64,000 bases of DNA from Gammaproteobacteria bacterium (GCA_026707945.1 JAPOVV010000038.1:186001-250000); one strand, 5' to 3'; numbered from the stretch's first letter, positions 53,712 to 63,185 are shown. Notes: generated by a model not told the origin, from the letters alone. Numbers and translations: made by a program.

Positions 53712-54920
53712 ATGCATAAATCTTCACGCTCGGACCACCGTCTTGAAACCCGTGCCGTCCACGGTGGCGAGCAGGTAGACGATCTGACCGGTGCGTCAGC
53801 ACCAAACATTGTGATGTCCTCGACATTCGTACTGGACGACCCTGCGGGATTTTCGATTAAGGAATTTGAGGAAGATCGACCGTACGTCTACACGCGTTGG
53901 GGCAATCCGACGATTGAGATGCTCGAAAAGAAGCTGATGAGCCTTGAGGAGGCGGAGCATTGCATCGCGCTCGCGTCGGGAATGGCGGCGACCACGACTC
54001 TTCTGCTCGGTTTGCTCAAATCGGGTGATCACCTGGTTATCAGCGACGTGTGTTACCCGGGTACCGCCGAATACGTACGGGATACCCTTCCGAAATACGG
54101 AATCCAGTCGACTCCAGTTGACACAAGTGAAGTTGAGCTTGTCTCGGACGCGATCCAACCCAACACCAAGTTAGTTTGGATTGAGACGCCGGCGAATCCC
54201 ATACTCCGATTGACCGATATTGCGGCGGTGGCGAAGGTAGCTCATGAGCACGGACTCCCACTTGTAGTCGATTCAACGTTTGCGACACCGGTGGCTACGC
54301 GACCTCTCACGTTCGGTGCTGATTACGTCATCCACTCTCTCACCAAGTACATAGGTGGACACGGCGACTCGATCGGTGGAGCGATTCTGGGAAGCCGTGA
54401 ACGCATAGAAGTACTCCGCAATGACGCCATGATCCACCTTGGTGGGATCATTAGTCCATTCAATGCGTGGTTGATCGCGAGAGGTGCTGCGACGTTGCCT
54501 GCACGAATGCGAATGCATGCTGACTCTGCGATGCAGGTTGCGAAATTTCTTGAAGGTCATCCAGCGGTACTGCGAGTGAACTATCCGGGACTGTCAAGTC
54601 ATCCGCAGCATTCGCTTGCGAAACAACAAATGGATTGTTATTCGGGCATGCTTTCGTTCCAGGCGAAAAACGGAAAAGCGCTAGCGCAGCGTTTCGCTAG
54701 GGACCTGGAAGTATTCCACTTTGCCGTCTCACTCGGTCACAGTCGAAGTTTGTTGTATTGGGTGCCCACCGAGGAAACTCTGAGTACGGGACTCTCGCTC
54801 AATTCGGAACAGACCGCGCGTTATCGAGACTTTGCAGGCGATGGACTATTTCGCGCATCCGTTGGACTAGAGCACCCCGAGGATCTCTGCGAGGACCTCG
54901 CGCGCGTATTAGGTAACTGA
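53712..54920 (+). CDS. Cys/Met-metabolism PLP-dependent enzyme
   Basis: A 402-residue trans-sulfuration-type enzyme. The PLP lysine is K212 in SLTKYIGGHGDSIGGAI; other motifs are YTRWGNPTIEMLEKKL, CIALASGMAATTTLLL, VWIETPANPILRLTDI and VDSTFATPVATRPL. It could be cystathionine gamma-synthase, a gamma- or beta-lyase, or O-succinylhomoserine sulfhydrylase; these are not separable by eye. It stands alone with its own upstream space. Confidence 0.9.
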   Translation: MHKSSRSDHRLETRAVHGGEQVDDLTGASAPNIVMSSTFVLDDPAGFSIKEFEEDRPYVYTRWGNPTIEMLEKKLMSLEEAEHCIALASGMAATTTLLLGLLKSGDHLVISDVCYPGTAEYVRDTLPKYGIQSTPVDTSEVELVSDAIQPNTKLVWIETPANPILRLTDIAAVAKVAHEHGLPLVVDSTFATPVATRPLTFGADYVIHSLTKYIGGHGDSIGGAILGSRERIEVLRNDAMIHLGGIISPFNAWLIARGAATLPARMRMHADSAMQVAKFLEGHPAVLRVNYPGLSSHPQHSLAKQQMDCYSGMLSFQAKNGKALAQRFARDLEVFHFAVSLGHSRSLLYWVPTEETLSTGLSLNSEQTARYRDFAGDGLFRASVGLEHPEDLCEDLARVLGN

Positions 54921-54930
54921 AGCAGTAGAT

Positions 54931-55875
54931 CTAGGTGGTTCCGGGACCTAAAAATGATTCGTCGATTACGACGCGGAACCCGCAGTTGCCAGTCGAAGCG
55001 TTCGGTGCATTGGCGTAGCGAGCAGCGACGCGATAGCGGTTGCAGTAGCTCGCGTGGCAAAGATAAGAACCGCCCTTAAGAACCTTTCCGGTTCGAAACT
55101 GTGCGGACTGATGATTTAAACCAAACCAATCCTCGCACCACTCCCAGACGTTTCCCGCCATGTTAAACAGACCATAGCCATTGGGTTCATAGGCGTCGAC
55201 TGGCGCGGTACCTGTGTACCCATCTGCGCTCGTGTTCGAATCAGGGAACTCACCTTGCCAGATATTGCAGAGATGCTTACTGTTAGGAGTTAGTTCGTTT
55301 CCCCACGGGTAACGGTTCTGATCCAGTCCGCCGCGAGCGGCGAATTCCCATTCGGTTTCGGTCGGTAGGCGGCAACCCGCCCAGCTACAGAACGCCTTTG
55401 CGTCGTTCCACGTGACATGTACGGCCGGGTGTTTTTGCAGTAAGCGGATATTGGAACCTGTTCCGAAGGGACGGCGCCAGCAAGCTCGGTCGACGGCGAC
55501 CCACCACGGTGCTGCGTCGACTTGAATCGAGGTAGTAACGTGCTTTCGTCGTCGGTTGCTGTAAAACAGATGGAAGACAAACGACCAGCCAATCCGCTCT
55601 GCGTCGGTCAGATACCCAGTGTCACGCACGAATTCGCTGAATTGGGCATTGGTCACTGCAGTCGTCGCAATCTCAAACGAGTCTACTTTGACTTCCCGTA
55701 TCGGTCCTTCATGATCTTCAGTGTTGACTTCCTTGTCTTCGGATCCCATGCGAAAAACAGATGCTGGGAGGTGTACAAACGATTGGGATAGTTGCTTTTT
55801 ACCTTCATATGTCGTAAGAGGACGGCTAACCGGTGTAACAGTTGGCATACAGCACGGCGAATCGCACGAATTCAT
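54931..55875 (-). CDS. Formylglycine-generating enzyme (sulfatase-modifying, SUMF1 type)
   Basis: A 314-residue FGE-sulfatase domain protein. It keeps both catalytic cysteines, C273 and C278, in GGSYLCHASYCNRYRVAARY, the exact pattern of true formylglycine-generating enzymes rather than pseudo-FGE relatives. Other family parts are VHVTWNDAKAFCSWAG, RLPTETEWEFAARGG and MAGNVWEWCEDWFG. The N-terminus has a Cys cluster (NSCDSPCC) also seen in bacterial relatives. It would convert a Cys or Ser of sulfatases to formylglycine. No sulfatase gene is in the window. It converges on the PLP-enzyme gene. Confidence 0.9.
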   Translation of the reverse strand: MNSCDSPCCMPTVTPVSRPLTTYEGKKQLSQSFVHLPASVFRMGSEDKEVNTEDHEGPIREVKVDSFEIATTAVTNAQFSEFVRDTGYLTDAERIGWSFVFHLFYSNRRRKHVTTSIQVDAAPWWVAVDRACWRRPFGTGSNIRLLQKHPAVHVTWNDAKAFCSWAGCRLPTETEWEFAARGGLDQNRYPWGNELTPNSKHLCNIWQGEFPDSNTSADGYTGTAPVDAYEPNGYGLFNMAGNVWEWCEDWFGLNHQSAQFRTGKVLKGGSYLCHASYCNRYRVAARYANAPNASTGNCGFRVVIDESFLGPGTT

Positions 55876-55988
55876 GATTGCCTCACGAGCAGATATTCGT
55901 AGAACGTGGCATTCGCTGTAGAGATCTGGATCTGTCGATCGACAAAAGAAGCTGTGCGCAAGATCAATAGATGGAGTCAGGTTCTCAA

Positions 55989-57095
55989 CTAATGCCTGTA
56001 TGAATCAGCGTTTTGTTTAGCCATCATCGCAACAGCCTCGTCTGCAGCTTGCGCCAACTCGTCGCCTGAGAATTCTCCGACTTGTTCGCGCAACCAATTT
56101 TCACTCACGTCTTCTCGTCTAATTTTCATCCACGTTTGAGCGGCGATAAAGTGTTTGAGACGCGCCGCCTTCTCTTGACTTGCATCCAGATAGTTTCCCG
56201 GATTTTTGACTTTAAGTAATTCGGCCATTACTGGCTGGACTCGTTGCCATGTGCTGATGGAATCTGGTTCGTATCCATATTCCGTACGAATGAGGTTGGG
56301 GGACAGTCGATCAGCAATTCCCATGAGATAGTAGGCTTCATACCCTTGTTCTGCCCACCACCATTGCTCTTCCCCTGGTTGCGGGTATCCACGAAATTCC
56401 GTCGTGTTTTCTATCGCACGTAGCGAAGCAAGTGCGTTCTCAGGTACGCCCGCGCACTTTGCTGCAATCCAAGCATGTCGGAAGAACGCGTTTTCTACTC
56501 CCCACCGTTTGCGCCAGTAGGAGTCGTTGTCGAAGATGCGCTCAAACACATTGAACGACCACGCAAAGCCAATTCCCCGCTCAATACGGCTACCGATCCT
56601 GTATATACCGCTAGCGCATTTGTACTTGAGCACTGCGTAATCAGCGATGACGTTGGCGTTACATCGGGCCGAGAGTGCTTGATCCGCGTCCTGCTTGTCA
56701 GTAACCATGCAATCGGGATCGTTAAGAGTTCGTATGACGATGTTTCGTTTGATGAGCGGTTCATCAAATACATGACGCCAAGTGAGTGTGTTGTCCGTGG
56801 CATATATTGGCGTCAACAAAGGTATTTCGTTCAGGAACTTTTGGTCTAGCCTTGATTCGCATCGCTCGGTGAAACCGCCGCGGACGCCACGTTTCGCGAT
56901 TGGTTCGTCGAACCCAGGGCAATTGTCGTGAAAATTCACCGTGGAGTCACCGGACCAGTGTGCCGGTGTGCCTGGCTCACGCGTTTTGTTTGCGAACGCC
57001 TGAGTGTATTCCGCTGCCCGTAAGTCATTACCCGGTACGAGTAATGAACTCCATCCGCAAACCATCAAAGCGGTAAGCCACATCCTATATTTCAT
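55989..57095 (-). CDS. Secreted protein of unknown function, tandem paralogue 2
   Basis: From the ATG at 57095 the 368-residue protein has a signal peptide (MKYRMWLTALMVCGWSSLLV, cleaved near LRAAEY). An upstream extension is rejected because it would overlap the preceding gene. The mature part is helical with paired cysteines. Shared with the neighbour at 57107-58204 are RGVRGGFT..CESRLD, DVIADYA-LKY-C, FDN-SYWR-RW, AWIAAKCAG, WWWAEQGYEAYYLMGIAD and VGEFS-DELAQA-DEA. I estimate about half of the residues are identical. I do not know the family; the Cys and Trp clusters suggest a disulfide-bonded periplasmic protein. Confidence 0.7.
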   Translation of the reverse strand: MKYRMWLTALMVCGWSSLLVPGNDLRAAEYTQAFANKTREPGTPAHWSGDSTVNFHDNCPGFDEPIAKRGVRGGFTERCESRLDQKFLNEIPLLTPIYATDNTLTWRHVFDEPLIKRNIVIRTLNDPDCMVTDKQDADQALSARCNANVIADYAVLKYKCASGIYRIGSRIERGIGFAWSFNVFERIFDNDSYWRKRWGVENAFFRHAWIAAKCAGVPENALASLRAIENTTEFRGYPQPGEEQWWWAEQGYEAYYLMGIADRLSPNLIRTEYGYEPDSISTWQRVQPVMAELLKVKNPGNYLDASQEKAARLKHFIAAQTWMKIRREDVSENWLREQVGEFSGDELAQAADEAVAMMAKQNADSYRH

Positions 57096-57106
57096 TTCTA
57101 AACCTA

Positions 57107-58204
57107 TTAATTCCACTTGGTACCAACTTCCTGCTGGTGCATCATTTTTGTCGCTTCGTCTACGGCTTGCGCTAGCTCCTCGTCCGAGAACTCTCCGACC
57201 TGTCTGATCAACCAATCCTCGCTTACATCTTTTCGTCTTTTCTTGATCCACGTTTGAGCGGCAATGTAGTGCTTGAGTCGAGCTGTCTTTAGCTCACTAG
57301 AGCGGGGATCGCGACCTAGATCCTTAATCTGAAGTAACTCGGCGACCACAGGTTGGACAAGCTGCCATGAACGTATAGAGTCGAAGTCGTAACCGTAATC
57401 AATGCGATTGAAATTGGCCGATAGCTGATCGGCGATACCCATGAGTTGGTACGCTTCAAATGATTGTTCTGCCCACCACCAATCCTCTTCGCCGGGTGCT
57501 GGCTTGCCACCGAACTCCGATGTGTTCTCGAATACCCCAAGCGATGCGAGCGCGTCATCGGGTAGTCCAGCGCACTTTGCGGAAATCCATGCGCTACGGA
57601 AGTAAACATTTTCGATTCGCCATCTTGTTCGCCAGTAACTCTCATTGTCGAATAGACGCATGATCGAAAACGCATACCACCAAGGAAATTCAATCCCGTT
57701 GTTAAGGAGCCCTCTGCTGTTGTAGAACCCACTTGTGCAGTTGTATTTGAGTGTAGCGTAGTCGGCGATCACATCAACTCGACATTCCTCCGCGATATGA
57801 TCGGCCGACGGTTCGTTAGGGAATTCTTGGCACTCAGGATTCGTTATGGCATCGAGGACGATCTTGCGCTTAACCTGCGGTTGGTCGAATACATAACGCC
57901 ACGTAATTCGGGCGTCCTTTGCCTCAAATGGCATTTGTCTCGGGACTTCATTTGCGAAATGCTCGTCTAGTCTAGATTCGCAATCTGGCGTGAATCCGCC
58001 ACGAATTCCGCGTTCTTTAAGAGGGCTCATGAAATCGGGACAATGACGACGTAGCTCGTCCGTGGGGGCGTAAGTCGATACTACGAGACTTCCCGGCATT
58101 CGCTTCTTCCAGCGATCAGTAGCGTCCCCCGCAAATGTCACGTGGGTGGTCATCAGCGCGATGCTCACCGCTGCGAGCAGTGAAAGCCAAGTCAGCTGAT
58201 CCAT
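57107..58204 (-). CDS. Secreted protein of unknown function, tandem paralogue 1
   Basis: From the ATG at 58204 the protein is 365 residues with a signal peptide (MDQLTWLSLLAAVSIALMTT, then HVTFAG). It precedes its paralogue by 11 bases on the same strand, so they form a two-gene operon made by tandem duplication. Conserved cysteines are kept (CESRLD, AEECRVDVIADYA, YNCTSG, AKCAG), which supports disulfides. Conserved blocks include TWRYVFDQPQVKRKIV and PGEEDWWWAEQSFEAYQLMG. No enzyme motif is recognised. Confidence 0.7.
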   Translation of the reverse strand: MDQLTWLSLLAAVSIALMTTHVTFAGDATDRWKKRMPGSLVVSTYAPTDELRRHCPDFMSPLKERGIRGGFTPDCESRLDEHFANEVPRQMPFEAKDARITWRYVFDQPQVKRKIVLDAITNPECQEFPNEPSADHIAEECRVDVIADYATLKYNCTSGFYNSRGLLNNGIEFPWWYAFSIMRLFDNESYWRTRWRIENVYFRSAWISAKCAGLPDDALASLGVFENTSEFGGKPAPGEEDWWWAEQSFEAYQLMGIADQLSANFNRIDYGYDFDSIRSWQLVQPVVAELLQIKDLGRDPRSSELKTARLKHYIAAQTWIKKRRKDVSEDWLIRQVGEFSDEELAQAVDEATKMMHQQEVGTKWN

Positions 58205-58389
58205 CGCATTTTTTGAGAAGCGAATTCCGCGCATCTCGAATATTAGCGCGCTCGTCTGGTTCACATTAGAACGGCGCAATCGCACGTGTATGCGGGGCGA
58301 TTGCGTGATAAGTCAGTTCGCATTGCGTACGAGTTGTACAGTTTGACTTCGCTCTGCTGGTTGAATTAGGAGAGCATTTTTATAGAAAA

Positions 58390-58533
58390 ATGAGCGACAA
58401 ATTGAAGATTGATAGTCTCTTTCGCGCACGTTCCACACACGATGCCGACCATACAATTCTGCGCTCTCTGCCCGTCACAGCACGGGATCGGCTTTATTCA
58501 GTACCCTATTTGAGCGCTCACGCTATCCAATGA
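58390..58533 (+). CDS. 47-residue leader ORF coupled to the PhyH gene
   Basis: A short frame reads MSDKLKIDSLFRARSTHDAD, then HTILRSLPVTARDRLYSVPY, then LSAHAIQ. Its TGA overlaps the ATG of the PhyH gene as ATGA. The PhyH start has no ribosome-binding site, so coupling from this frame would explain its translation. AGGAG lies upstream of this ORF but about 17 bases away, longer than ideal. I do not recognise the peptide. Confidence 0.45.
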   Translation: MSDKLKIDSLFRARSTHDADHTILRSLPVTARDRLYSVPYLSAHAIQ

Positions 58534-60110
58534 CAAAAAGTCACACAATGACCGACCTTGATCTGTGTCGATTCTTGGATTTGGGGTATCACATCATCGA
58601 TTCGAGCGACATCCCAGAGTCGACGCATGAGAAGCTGTTTGAAGCGGCTGTCGACATACACCAAAGAAGGTCGGAGCTGTCGAATCCGCTCGCCAGTCTT
58701 GAAACCGTAGCGGATAACCTCCATGTACAAGTACCGTTGCTGAACGACGTTCTTGAAAGTGATGCTCTAGACGGTGCGATGTCCTCAGTGCTTGGGTCTA
58801 GATACTTCCGCTATGGACATTCTTTTATTCATCGTAGTGGCGAGTATGACCAGACGTATCACAAGGATTCACCGTTACCTTGGGGTACGCGTGGCGGGGT
58901 TCGTTCGCATCGTCCAAATTGGGCAATGGTGTTTTATTACCCGCAAGCGGTCACGCTGGACATGGGTCCCACTGAAATTCTGCCGGGTACCCAGTACTGG
59001 AACGTCAATCGAGCGGACACCGAGCGTACAGAAGGTGAGGATCGGTTTGACGGGACGATTTCACCGGCCGCACTGAACGGTATGACGGAAGCGGAACGCA
59101 TTCAGCACTTTCAAAAGCAGGTAGAAGACTTCGATCGCCATGTGAAACCTTTACGCCTTGAGTTGCCGAAGGGATCGCTGCTGCTTGTTCATTTTGACCT
59201 TTTTCATCGAGGTACCCGTAGCGTTTCTGAAGAAGATCGCTTTATGTACAAGTTTTGGTACGTTCGTGCGACTGAACCAGTTATTGCGAAGCCGTTTCGG
59301 TCGATCGAGTATCAGGCTTGCGATCCGCGTCGTCAACAGTTGGTCGCCAAAAACGCAGCTTGGCTTGGTTTGGACGTAAAGACCTCGGAAAAGGCGTACG
59401 AGACTGATGTCGTAGTTCAAGAAGCCGAACGCATGGCGGACTCGCATTCGCGAGTTGAGTCAGATATAGACTCCGTTGTAGAAGCGTGCCTTCAAAACGA
59501 CGAAGCCAATCGACGTAGCGCGATGTACGCGTTGGCTGGACACGATCGAGAATCAATTTCAGTGGCCAATGACCTGTTCGAAGGTACTACCAAACAGGCG
59601 CGTTGTTGCGCAGCATTTTTGCTAGGTGAACTTCAAGAACCTCGAAACGTCGATCTCGATTCACTATTGAAATTGGTCGCGGATGATTCGGACACAGACG
59701 TGAGAATGACGGCCACGAATGCCCTAGGACGAACACTACGTCGACGCATGTCGAAGAAGAATTTTGCGTTGCCGGAAGACCTAGTTCCGATCGTAACCAA
59801 GGTACTACGTGACGCACGCGAACGCAATACGCGAAGCGGCGTAACACAGAGCGCCGAACGCCAGTGCATCTACGTTGCACTACTCAATATCGTTTCAAGC
59901 GCTGCGGAACAAGATTTAAACCCAGAAGCGCTAGCCGAAATCTCCGACTTGCTCTGTACACGGCTCGGTGTTGAGTCAGATAGATACGCGAAGAGCACGG
60001 CGCTGGAGGCTCTTGCGCGACTTGCTGCGATGGGCGATCAGCAAGCAGTCGATGCAAGTTTGAAGGTGTTGAGAGCCGAACGTTGGAGCGTCGTAGGAGC
60101 GACTGCATGA
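58530..60110 (+). CDS. Phytanoyl-CoA-dioxygenase-family protein with C-terminal HEAT repeats
   Basis: Residues 15-270 are a PhyH-type Fe(II)/2-oxoglutarate oxygenase: H111 and D113 in QTYHKDSPLPWG, MVFYYPQAVTLDMGPTEILPG, and the distal metal His in LLVHFDLFHRGTRSV. Residues 310-526 are helical repeats of the HEAT type (RRSAMYALAGHDRE, ARCCAAFLLGELQEP, TDVRMTATNALGR, STALEALARLAAMGD). Such repeats usually bind proteins and are not part of ordinary PhyH enzymes. The stop overlaps the start of a TonB receptor as ATGA, so the oxygenase may act on what the receptor imports. The substrate is unknown. Confidence 0.88.
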   Translation: MTKSHTMTDLDLCRFLDLGYHIIDSSDIPESTHEKLFEAAVDIHQRRSELSNPLASLETVADNLHVQVPLLNDVLESDALDGAMSSVLGSRYFRYGHSFIHRSGEYDQTYHKDSPLPWGTRGGVRSHRPNWAMVFYYPQAVTLDMGPTEILPGTQYWNVNRADTERTEGEDRFDGTISPAALNGMTEAERIQHFQKQVEDFDRHVKPLRLELPKGSLLLVHFDLFHRGTRSVSEEDRFMYKFWYVRATEPVIAKPFRSIEYQACDPRRQQLVAKNAAWLGLDVKTSEKAYETDVVVQEAERMADSHSRVESDIDSVVEACLQNDEANRRSAMYALAGHDRESISVANDLFEGTTKQARCCAAFLLGELQEPRNVDLDSLLKLVADDSDTDVRMTATNALGRTLRRRMSKKNFALPEDLVPIVTKVLRDARERNTRSGVTQSAERQCIYVALLNIVSSAAEQDLNPEALAEISDLLCTRLGVESDRYAKSTALEALARLAAMGDQQAVDASLKVLRAERWSVVGATA

Positions 60111-62158
60111 CGCGCTGGAGCATTGTGCTCTGTTCGGCGGCTTCATTCTTAGTTTCACCTGTGTTTGCGCAAGAGCGCGACTCAGAAACTGAAGGGGAGC
60201 TTGAAGAGCTGGTCGTACAGGCTCAGGCGACAGTGGCGGTTGATCGCTTTGCGGAATTGACCGCGACAGTCCTTGATGACGAGTCGATTAGCGATGTTCA
60301 GGCAATTCATCCCAATGAATTGATGAGTCAGGTGCCGGGCGTATGGATTTCACGGAATTCTGGACAGGAGCACCTGACGGCGATTCGCTCTGGCATGCTG
60401 ACTGGGGCAGGGGCGTGTGGCGCGTATCTATTGCTTGAAAACAGCATTCCCATTCGTCCGACGTCATTTTGTAACGTCAACGGTCTGTTTGAACTCAATA
60501 CGGAACAGGCGCATGCAATTGAAGTCATACGCGGTCCCGCTAGTTCTCGCTACGGAGGAAATGCGCTACACGGTGTGATCAATGCGATCACGATTGGCTC
60601 TTCGGAAGCGAACAGTGCAAGCTGGCAACTTGGATCTTTCGGTCACAACCGTCTTGACGGTCGGTTTGGTAACGACCGGGGGCGTCTATCGATACATGGT
60701 GTAAGCACGGACGGCTGGCGAGACGACACGGGTTTCGATCAACAGAAACTGAACGGGCACTACCACACGAGCGTTGGCCCATGGGAAGTTACGCACACCT
60801 TGTCACTAACGTCGTTAAACCAGGAAACAGGCGGCTACGTACGTGGATTGGACGCGTACAAGGATGACGCACTGCGTACCTCCAACCCCAATCCAGAGGC
60901 GTTTCGGGACGCTCGCTCATTGCGCTACGCGTCTCATTGGCGGAACGGCGACATGCTTGTAGCCCCATTCGTACGACAGAGTTCGATGGATTTCCTAATG
61001 CACTTTCTGCCAGGACAACCCCTAGAGCACAACGCTCAACGAAGTGGTGGAGTGTTATTGAACTGGGAACGTAATCTCGAAAAATGGGTGCTGTCATTCG
61101 GTGCGCGCGGTGAAATCGTCAGCATGGAATTGAGTGAAATCCAGTCGTCCCCGACGGTTGGTTCTGCATTTCTGATGGCGACTCGACCTGAAGGGACTCA
61201 CTACGACTTTGCTACTAACGCGTCGCACCTCGGGCTCTTCCATGATGGGCACTATCAGGTGAACGACCGCGTCGCGTGGAAATACCGAGCTAGAGTGGAA
61301 ACGGCGAACTACGACTACGACAACCGGCATCTGGTTGGGAATACCAAAGACGATGGGACGGCCTGCGGGTTCGGCGGTTGTCTCTATACGCGACCTGCCG
61401 ATCGTGACGACAGATTTATGGATTACGCGATGCAGATTGGATTTGAGCGGATATTAGGATCTCGATCGATCGTACATGGGAGCTTGGGTACTGGATTTCG
61501 CCCTCCCCAGATTGCAGAACTTTATCGATTGCAGAACGGGCAGGAATTTGCTGACATCGATAGCGAACGCTTGGACGCGCTAGAGATGGGAGTGAAGCAC
61601 CAGATAGATGGTGGCGTGGTCCACGTGACCGCTTATCACGAATACAGCCGAAATCTCATCATTCGCGATTCAGAAGGCTTCAATCAAAGTGGCGGCAAAG
61701 TCGATTCGTCAGGTATCGAGCTCAGCCTTGCTTTTGCGATGTCACCGCGTCACAAATTTCGCGCGACGCAATCTTGGGCAACTCATCTCTACGACTTCAC
61801 GCACGATCTTGCAAGACGCGAGGTCATTGTGAAAGGAAACGATGTCGACACGGCACCGCGCCATCTCGGGTCTGTTCAGTGGCAGTGGCAGCCGACGGAG
61901 GGACTCAAATCCACATTAGAAATCACGCGCATAGGTTCCTATTTCATGGATGCGGCGAACACGTTCCAGTATCCGGGACATATTGCGGTGCACTGGCACG
62001 GTAAATGGCGTCTCGACAACTTGTGGGAGATTCAGGCTCATATACGCAATTTGTTAGACGAGAAGTACGCAGACCGCGCTGATTGGTCGTTTGGAACGCC
62101 TCGCTACTTCCCGGCCATGCCACGCAACACACAGCTAGGGATTAAGCGCTATTTTTAG
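60107..62158 (+). CDS. TonB-dependent receptor, coupled to PhyH gene
   Basis: From the ATG that overlaps the PhyH stop the receptor has 683 residues with a signal peptide (MTRWSIVLCSAASFLVSPVF, then AQ). A TonB-box-like ELEELVVQAQ and a plug follow (DDESISDVQAIHPNELMSQV, VIRGPASSRYGGNALHGVIN). The barrel has GSLGTGFRPPQIAELYRLQN and ends in a typical NTQLGIKRYF. It is a siderophore/vitamin-type receptor; the plug's CGAYLLLENSIPIRPTSFC has a cysteine pair. An earlier in-frame start at 60083 is less likely because the later ATG gives a clean signal peptide. Confidence 0.92.
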   Translation: MTRWSIVLCSAASFLVSPVFAQERDSETEGELEELVVQAQATVAVDRFAELTATVLDDESISDVQAIHPNELMSQVPGVWISRNSGQEHLTAIRSGMLTGAGACGAYLLLENSIPIRPTSFCNVNGLFELNTEQAHAIEVIRGPASSRYGGNALHGVINAITIGSSEANSASWQLGSFGHNRLDGRFGNDRGRLSIHGVSTDGWRDDTGFDQQKLNGHYHTSVGPWEVTHTLSLTSLNQETGGYVRGLDAYKDDALRTSNPNPEAFRDARSLRYASHWRNGDMLVAPFVRQSSMDFLMHFLPGQPLEHNAQRSGGVLLNWERNLEKWVLSFGARGEIVSMELSEIQSSPTVGSAFLMATRPEGTHYDFATNASHLGLFHDGHYQVNDRVAWKYRARVETANYDYDNRHLVGNTKDDGTACGFGGCLYTRPADRDDRFMDYAMQIGFERILGSRSIVHGSLGTGFRPPQIAELYRLQNGQEFADIDSERLDALEMGVKHQIDGGVVHVTAYHEYSRNLIIRDSEGFNQSGGKVDSSGIELSLAFAMSPRHKFRATQSWATHLYDFTHDLARREVIVKGNDVDTAPRHLGSVQWQWQPTEGLKSTLEITRIGSYFMDAANTFQYPGHIAVHWHGKWRLDNLWEIQAHIRNLLDEKYADRADWSFGTPRYFPAMPRNTQLGIKRYF

Positions 62159-62175
62159 TTTGTCTGACCTGTCGA

Positions 62176-63177
62176 CTAGGTTTCTACCCGATAAACCCGA
62201 GCAGCGGTATCGTGAAAGAGACTCGCTCGTTCAGACGTACTGAAACCGGCCGTCAGTTTCTTAAACGAGTTCCAGAGCACCGCGTACGAACAACTCGCTT
62301 TATCCACCGGGAAATTGCTTTCGAGCATGCAACGATCGGCACCGAAATGCTCGATCATGTGCAGATAGTAGTCTCGGGTCGCAGCAACTAATTCGTCTGA
62401 AGTTGCCGGGGACGGTCGTTTGTGGAAACCGAATCCGTTGATCGGCATCACGAGACCGCCTAATTTGGCGACGACGTTCTGACGTTGCGCCAATGCCGCA
62501 ACATTGTGCTTCCATTTAGTAAAGATCGCGTCACGTTGACCCTCATATGGACCGATACCTAACGGTCCACCGAAATGATCGAAAATGATGGTTGTATCTG
62601 GAAACGCAGTCGCCAGATCCGTCAATTCGGGAATCTGGGGGTGGTACATCCATGCGTCAAACGTCAGCTTGCGCTTGCCGAGTTCCGCAAATCCCTCCCG
62701 AAAGGTTGGGTCAGACAACATGGCTTCAGTCGGTGAGGTGTGCGAGTTGCGAACGGTCTCGCTCGCGTCCCATCCTGAAGCGTGTCGAATGCCGCGGAAT
62801 CGATGACTTGCGGACATATGCGCGTCAAGGACTTCGCCGACACCCGCTCCTAGATTCAGGTCTGCATAACTAACAATTGCTGCACAAGCACGCGACGTGC
62901 CGTATCCTCCGCTCGCACTCATCGCTGCGATACCGTTAACGAATTCAGTTTCGCCGACGGGTCGCATGGCTTCAGGACCGTCAGCACGGTACATTGACCC
63001 GCACTCCATGAAGACCGTGCTTACCACATTGTGACCGCTACCGGTGTCGGCGAGCAATTCGTCAAGGAGGTAGCGACTTTGGGGATGATCCCAAAGATGG
63101 TGGTGGGGATCGCAGATGGGTAAATCGGGCTCGAGAATCTCCTCTTGGACTTGATCAAGCCATACGTCAGGTTCCAT
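62176..63177 (-). CDS. Amidohydrolase-2-family metal-dependent hydrolase
   Basis: A 333-residue amidohydrolase of the TIM-barrel type. The metal-binding start is LPICDPHHHLWDHPQSRYLL, followed by TIIFDHFGGPLG and a late CMLESNFPVDKASCSYAVLW with the conserved Asp. These are features of the lactonase/2-pyrone-4,6-dicarboxylate hydrolase-like group. Its ATG lies 8 bases after the stop of the alcohol dehydrogenase gene on the same strand, so the two form an operon. Confidence 0.9.
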   Translation of the reverse strand: MEPDVWLDQVQEEILEPDLPICDPHHHLWDHPQSRYLLDELLADTGSGHNVVSTVFMECGSMYRADGPEAMRPVGETEFVNGIAAMSASGGYGTSRACAAIVSYADLNLGAGVGEVLDAHMSASHRFRGIRHASGWDASETVRNSHTSPTEAMLSDPTFREGFAELGKRKLTFDAWMYHPQIPELTDLATAFPDTTIIFDHFGGPLGIGPYEGQRDAIFTKWKHNVAALAQRQNVVAKLGGLVMPINGFGFHKRPSPATSDELVAATRDYYLHMIEHFGADRCMLESNFPVDKASCSYAVLWNSFKKLTAGFSTSERASLFHDTAARVYRVET

Positions 63178-63185
63178 AGAGCTCC

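Noticed and set aside
55989-57251. A longer form of the second secreted paralogue starting at 57251.
   Set aside because: The extension overlaps the end of the first paralogue and would bury the signal peptide.
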